Origin: Apostichopus japonicus
Taxonomy: Eukaryota > Echinodermata > Holothuroidea > Aspidochirotida > Stichopodidae
Direction: 5' to 3'
DNA length: 64,000 nucleotides
NCBI RefSeq assembly: GCF_037975245.1
Contig: NC_092569.1
Span: 25,288,668 to 25,352,667 of the forward strand
Shown here: positions 60,588-64,000 of the stretch, piece after piece
Position numbering within the stretch: position 1 is the first letter of the stretch
Layout: every line of letters begins with the position of its first letter
Program-made: the position numbers and the translations under genes
The notes under the pieces: generated by a model
What the model saw: the letters and a program-made list of their open reading frames with translations, nothing else
Databases searched by the model: none
Told to the model about the DNA's origin: nothing

Positions 60588-60692
60588 ATTAACTGCGTTG
60601 TTGCACAATATCAGCAGTGTTGCTTTGATGTGCAGTTAATTATTTTGAAATTCTTTGACTAACTTTTGGTACAGAGTGATGCTATCATCCAT
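60588..60692. repeat. 105-bp block shared with 5,908-6,012
   Basis: Begins CATTAACTGCGTTGTTGCAC and ends ATGCTATCATCCA, with only a few differences from the copy in IFIT intron 1. It ends 36 bp before the candidate start codon of the channel gene. Confidence 0.8.
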
Positions 60693-60727
60693 TCGTTATT
60701 TAAGAAACTCGAAGAAAACACGCAAAC

Positions 60728-61043
60728 ATGTCATTAAAAGTAACGCCAAACTGGTTTTGGGAACAATTCAGATAAAAAATCCTTGAAGGAAATAATAAAG
60801 CGTTTCGCGGGAGTAACGACTGCTCATGGAATACCACACGTTATTGAAAGACCGAAACTCATTTCGAAGATATTTTGGTTCACTTTAGTAGCTGCCGCAT
60901 TTGCAGTATTTTGTTGGCAGACGAGAAAGCTTTTGCAGAATGTATATGCCTCTAATACAAAGATTGAGTTAATTAACAGCCAGTCCGTGGCCTTTCCAGC
61001 CGTCACTGTCTGCAACTTGAACAAACTTAAACGTTCGAAGTTG
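60728..61043 (+). CDS. DEG/ENaC/ASIC-family channel, N-terminal exon
   Basis: Encodes KEIIKRFAGVTTAHGIPHVI, a transmembrane segment IFWFTLVAAAFAVFCW, then SVAFPAVTVCNLNKLKRSK. Family hallmarks are the His-Gly gating motif, TM1 and FPAVTVCN after it. The exon ends at donor TTG|GTAAGTTGC in phase 0. The 5' limit is uncertain. An ATG at 60728 starts MSLKVTPNWFWEQFR, but its frame hits a stop; the channel frame begins after a possible acceptor (TTCAG, 60,767-60,771) or after a 1-bp frame slip at T60773. These channels pass Na+ at the plasma membrane. The extracellular domain and TM2 are not in the window. The assignment is firm, the subtype is not. Confidence 0.85.
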
Positions 61044-61349
61044 GTAAGTTGCACTTTTTTAATTCTTGAATGTAATTTGATATTAGCGATGAGCAAATGC
61101 TTCAAAGGATATTGGAATCTTATTACTCAAAGCAAAGAAATGTTTTTTATTTATTATTCATATAGTTAAGACTGTGTTTTGTCTCGATAGTAATATAATT
61201 AGCTCCTTTACATCATAATTTATAACGATTATTATTCGTTTGGCTATCCCTGTTTCAATTTGGTTAGTTATTGACAATATTAAACTTGAGGATGTTCAGC
61301 GGAACACAAACGTCCGTGTTGTAGTCACGAAACCTTTGTCACACTACCC
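61044..61349 (+). other. Start of the channel gene's first visible intron
   Basis: Runs from the donor; no further exon recognised. Confidence 0.6.
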
Positions 61350-61655
61350 GATACTTATAACTGGGTACCGATGCTCATAGCTTGTACCGATACTCATAAG
61401 TGGTATAGATACTCAATGCTGATACCGATACTTAAAGCTTGTACCGATACTCATAGCTGGTACCGTTACTCATAGCTGGTACCGATACTTACAGCTGGTA
61501 CCGATACTCATAGCTGGTACCGATACTCATAGCTGGTATAGATACTCATAGCTGGTACCAATACTTATAGCTGGTACCGATACTCATAGCTGGTACCGAT
61601 ACTCAGAGCTGATATCGATACTCATAGCTGGTACCGCTACTCATAGCTGATTTAT
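61350..61655 (+). repeat. 19-bp minisatellite, about 16 units
   Basis: Unit GATACTCATAGCTGGTACC with variants. Most units carry a GGTACC hexamer. Confidence 0.95.
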
Positions 61656-61964
61656 TACCTAATTTATATTAAAATGCGTTCTACATAAACAGTTTGAATG
61701 AATAACATAATAAGAACGTTCGTTTTCCACTTTGAATCCATTTGTCCTTTGTAGTATTTACAACATACACATATACACATTCATGTCATGGAAATGAGTC
61801 TTTGCTTCATTGGAGCACATATCGAAGATTTCGATTTTAGGAAACATTCTTGCTTCAAATTTTTAAATTTGTAAAAGAAAAAGAAAAGTAAGTCGGGCAG
61901 ATTGTTTGGGGAATTGAATATTCCTTACACACTATTATTAGCAATATGCATTCATGATCATGTA

Positions 61965-62390
61965 CTGTGTATTCACTTGAACCATTCATTATCATGCACT
62001 TGGTCTCCAATTGACTCATTTATTATTATGCAATAGGTCTCCACTTTACTCATTCATTATCATTCAACTCGGCTGCGCCTCGTTGAATGGAACATTCCAT
62101 CTTTCAACTCATGAAATATTTGCACTATTGCACTCATACTATAGGTCTCCACTTGACTCATTCGTTATCATGCACCAGATCTCTACTGGACTCATTCATT
62201 ATCATAGACTAGATCTCCATTCTTCAATTATCATGCATTAGGTCTCCAATTGACTCGTTCAATATGATGTAATAGGTCTTCACTTGACTCATTCATTATT
62301 ACGCACTAGGTGTCCACTTGACGCATTTATTATCATGCAATATGTCTCCACTTGACTCATTTATTATCATGCACTGTCTCCAATAGGATA
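61965..62390 (+). repeat. Minisatellite of about 34 bp, about 11 units
   Basis: Unit approximates GGTCTCCACTTGACTCATTC followed by ATTATCATGCACTA, with indels between units. Confidence 0.9.
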
Positions 62391-62970
62391 AAATGTGTAC
62401 CTTGTCAGTATACGAAAACACTGAAACCTGTGCCCATAGGATATTGTGTACCTTGTCAGTAAACTAAAACCCTGAAACCTGACCTCAATATGATACTGTT
62501 TACCTTGTCAGTATACGAAAACCCTGAAACCTGTCCCCATATGATACTGTGTACCTTGTCAGTGTACGAAAACCCTGAAAACTGTCTCCAATAGGATAAA
62601 ATGTGTACCTTGTCAGTATACGAAAACACTGAAACCTGACCTCAATATGATACTGTGTACCTTGTCAGTATACGAAAACACTGAAACCTGTCTTCAATAG
62701 GATTAAATGTGTACCTTGTCAGTATACGAAAACACTGAAACCTGACCCCAATATGATACTGTGTACCTTGTCAGTATACGAAAACACTGAAACCTGTGCC
62801 CATAGGATACCGTGTACCTTGTCAGTATACGAAAACGCTGAAACCTGTGCCCATAGGATATTGTGTACCTTGTCAGTATACGAAAACCCTGAAACCTGTC
62901 CCCCATAGGATACTGTGTAACTTGACAGTATACGAAAACACTGAAACCTGTCCCTCATAGGATACTGTTT
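62390..62970 (+). repeat. Minisatellite of about 51 bp, about 11 units
   Basis: Unit approximates TGTGTACCTTGTCAGTATAC, GAAAACACTGAAACCTGT, CCCCATAGGATAC. Minus-strand ORFs here (for example 62,703-62,906) are repeat translations. Confidence 0.95.
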
Positions 62971-64000
62971 TCCTATATTTTGATGGCTCTTTTATTAGTT
63001 TCGTTTCCTTTCATCTAATGATGGCGTACACGAATTTTACACGAAAGGGAAAACTAAGGAAGTAAAGTGACAAAAATAAAACTGCTAAATAAAGCCAATT
63101 AACGGATACGAAAAGTAAAGGAGAGGGAGAGGGAGACCAGAAACACATAAGCACTTTTGAACAGTTTTTAATATTTATTCGCTCATGTTCATAATTTCAC
63201 AATTGGTCTTATTCGTTTGTTACTGCAACTTAAGGAAGGTCTTCCCTTCATAAAGGTGCATGCACTGTAAAAAATTACTGTATAATTTACAGTAGTTCCG
63301 TAGTATAAAATACAATTGTCAAAAGGTAATTTCAAAAGCAGCCGGTGTACTGTATTCATATCAACTTTACGCGTACGACGTACGTATACGTCATAGTATA
63401 TACTGCACCGCCGCTAGCTAGCTGCGATACATAACGTGCAGGCGGGACATGCATGCTATTATATACACTCTGGTTGACCATACGTATTCTCTGTACCGGA
63501 CCCCGTCGCATGTGTACTCGTACTCATACGTCGTGTCGACCGAATTCCGTTCACAGTATCAGACTAGCTAGCCGTTATTTAAGGTAAGGAATGAGTTCAA
63601 ATCTTTTATGAAATTGTCCCTTTCGATAAGTACAAACACATCACTGATTTTTTTTCTGTATCGTACATATTTGGTGCAACAATTCACTGGCTAAATAATA
63701 GCACTAGGCTTGGTCTATATAGCCTAGGCTACACACTGCATGACGCTGTTATCGGGGCAAACTTAAGCCTAGGCTTTTCTGCTTAATTGAATTATACAGG
63801 TGAATTAGTGTGTTAGGCTATTCGTAGTAAGTTTTCCCGCCAAGGTGCGGCGTTGGCCTATACTACTAGTACTAATAGATAGTAAATATCGCCCTTGCCT
63901 TTGGTATAAAGTGAAATTATTTCAAATTCAAACGATATTCTCGGTCTATTATATGAACTATTCGAACTTGAGATTTGGATTGAACTAGCTAGGCCGAATT
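62971..64000. other. Right end of window, no gene called
   Basis: There is a palindromic ACTGTAAAAAATTACTGTA / TTTACAGT motif at 63,267-63,295. A CpG-richer stretch at about 63,330-63,590 ends at a donor-like AAG|GTAAGGAATG and could be a promoter with a 5' noncoding exon; this is weak. Confidence 0.3.

Noticed and set aside
62703-62958. Repetitive minus-strand ORFs near the right end
   Set aside because: The 51-bp minisatellite unit is a multiple of three, which keeps frames open; no non-repeat homology seen.

Overview
The window is animal nuclear DNA: AT-rich, intron-containing, and full of simple repeats and transposon debris. A multicopy family of interferon-induced TPR (IFIT-like) genes, a secreted fibrinogen-related (FReD) protein and an ENaC/ASIC-type channel exon point to a marine invertebrate deuterostome. 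I think an echinoderm, perhaps a sea cucumber, is most likely. That placement is inference from gene families and repeat style, not from a species-specific marker.

About 1-45,230 is a tandem array of one duplicated unit. Each unit carries an IFIT-like gene on the minus strand, with a long TPR exon, a 159-bp exon and a 261-bp terminal coding exon, followed on the right by several kb of duplicated 5' flank. Unit 0 is represented only by its 5' flank (about 1-3,740), so a further copy should lie left of the window. Unit 1 (about 3,741-16,145) has a gene with an in-frame stop shortly before its first splice donor. Unit 2 (about 16,146-35,813) has its TPR exon split by a 7.0-kb element with long terminal inverted repeats. 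Unit 3 (about 35,814-45,231) has an intact gene predicted to encode 851 residues. In all three copies the TPR exon ends at a conserved CAG|GTAAG donor and the reading frame continues through two downstream exons. The IFIT-like proteins therefore carry a C-terminal extension of about 139 residues that I cannot assign to a known domain.

The 5' flanks of units 2 and 3 contain broken copies of the last FReD exon. This ties the IFIT array to the neighbouring FReD gene at 46,484-56,428 (minus strand, eight exons, 533 residues predicted). That protein reads signal peptide, first two exons of a FReD, TIL-type cysteine-rich domain, EGF-like region, complete FReD. The third exon of the first FReD is absent, and the TIL exon is spliced in at the same phase-1 junction.

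From 56,429 to 60,727 I see no convincing gene. At 60,728-61,043 (plus strand) is the N-terminal exon of a DEG/ENaC/ASIC-family channel. Three adjacent minisatellites follow (61,350-62,970), and the remaining channel exons must lie beyond the window. The IFIT-like and FReD genes both belong to families used in innate immunity, so the window looks like an evolving immune-gene neighbourhood reshaped by tandem duplication, probable gene conversion, transposon insertion and microsatellite growth. Exon boundaries come from reading frames and splice consensus only; no transcript evidence was available.
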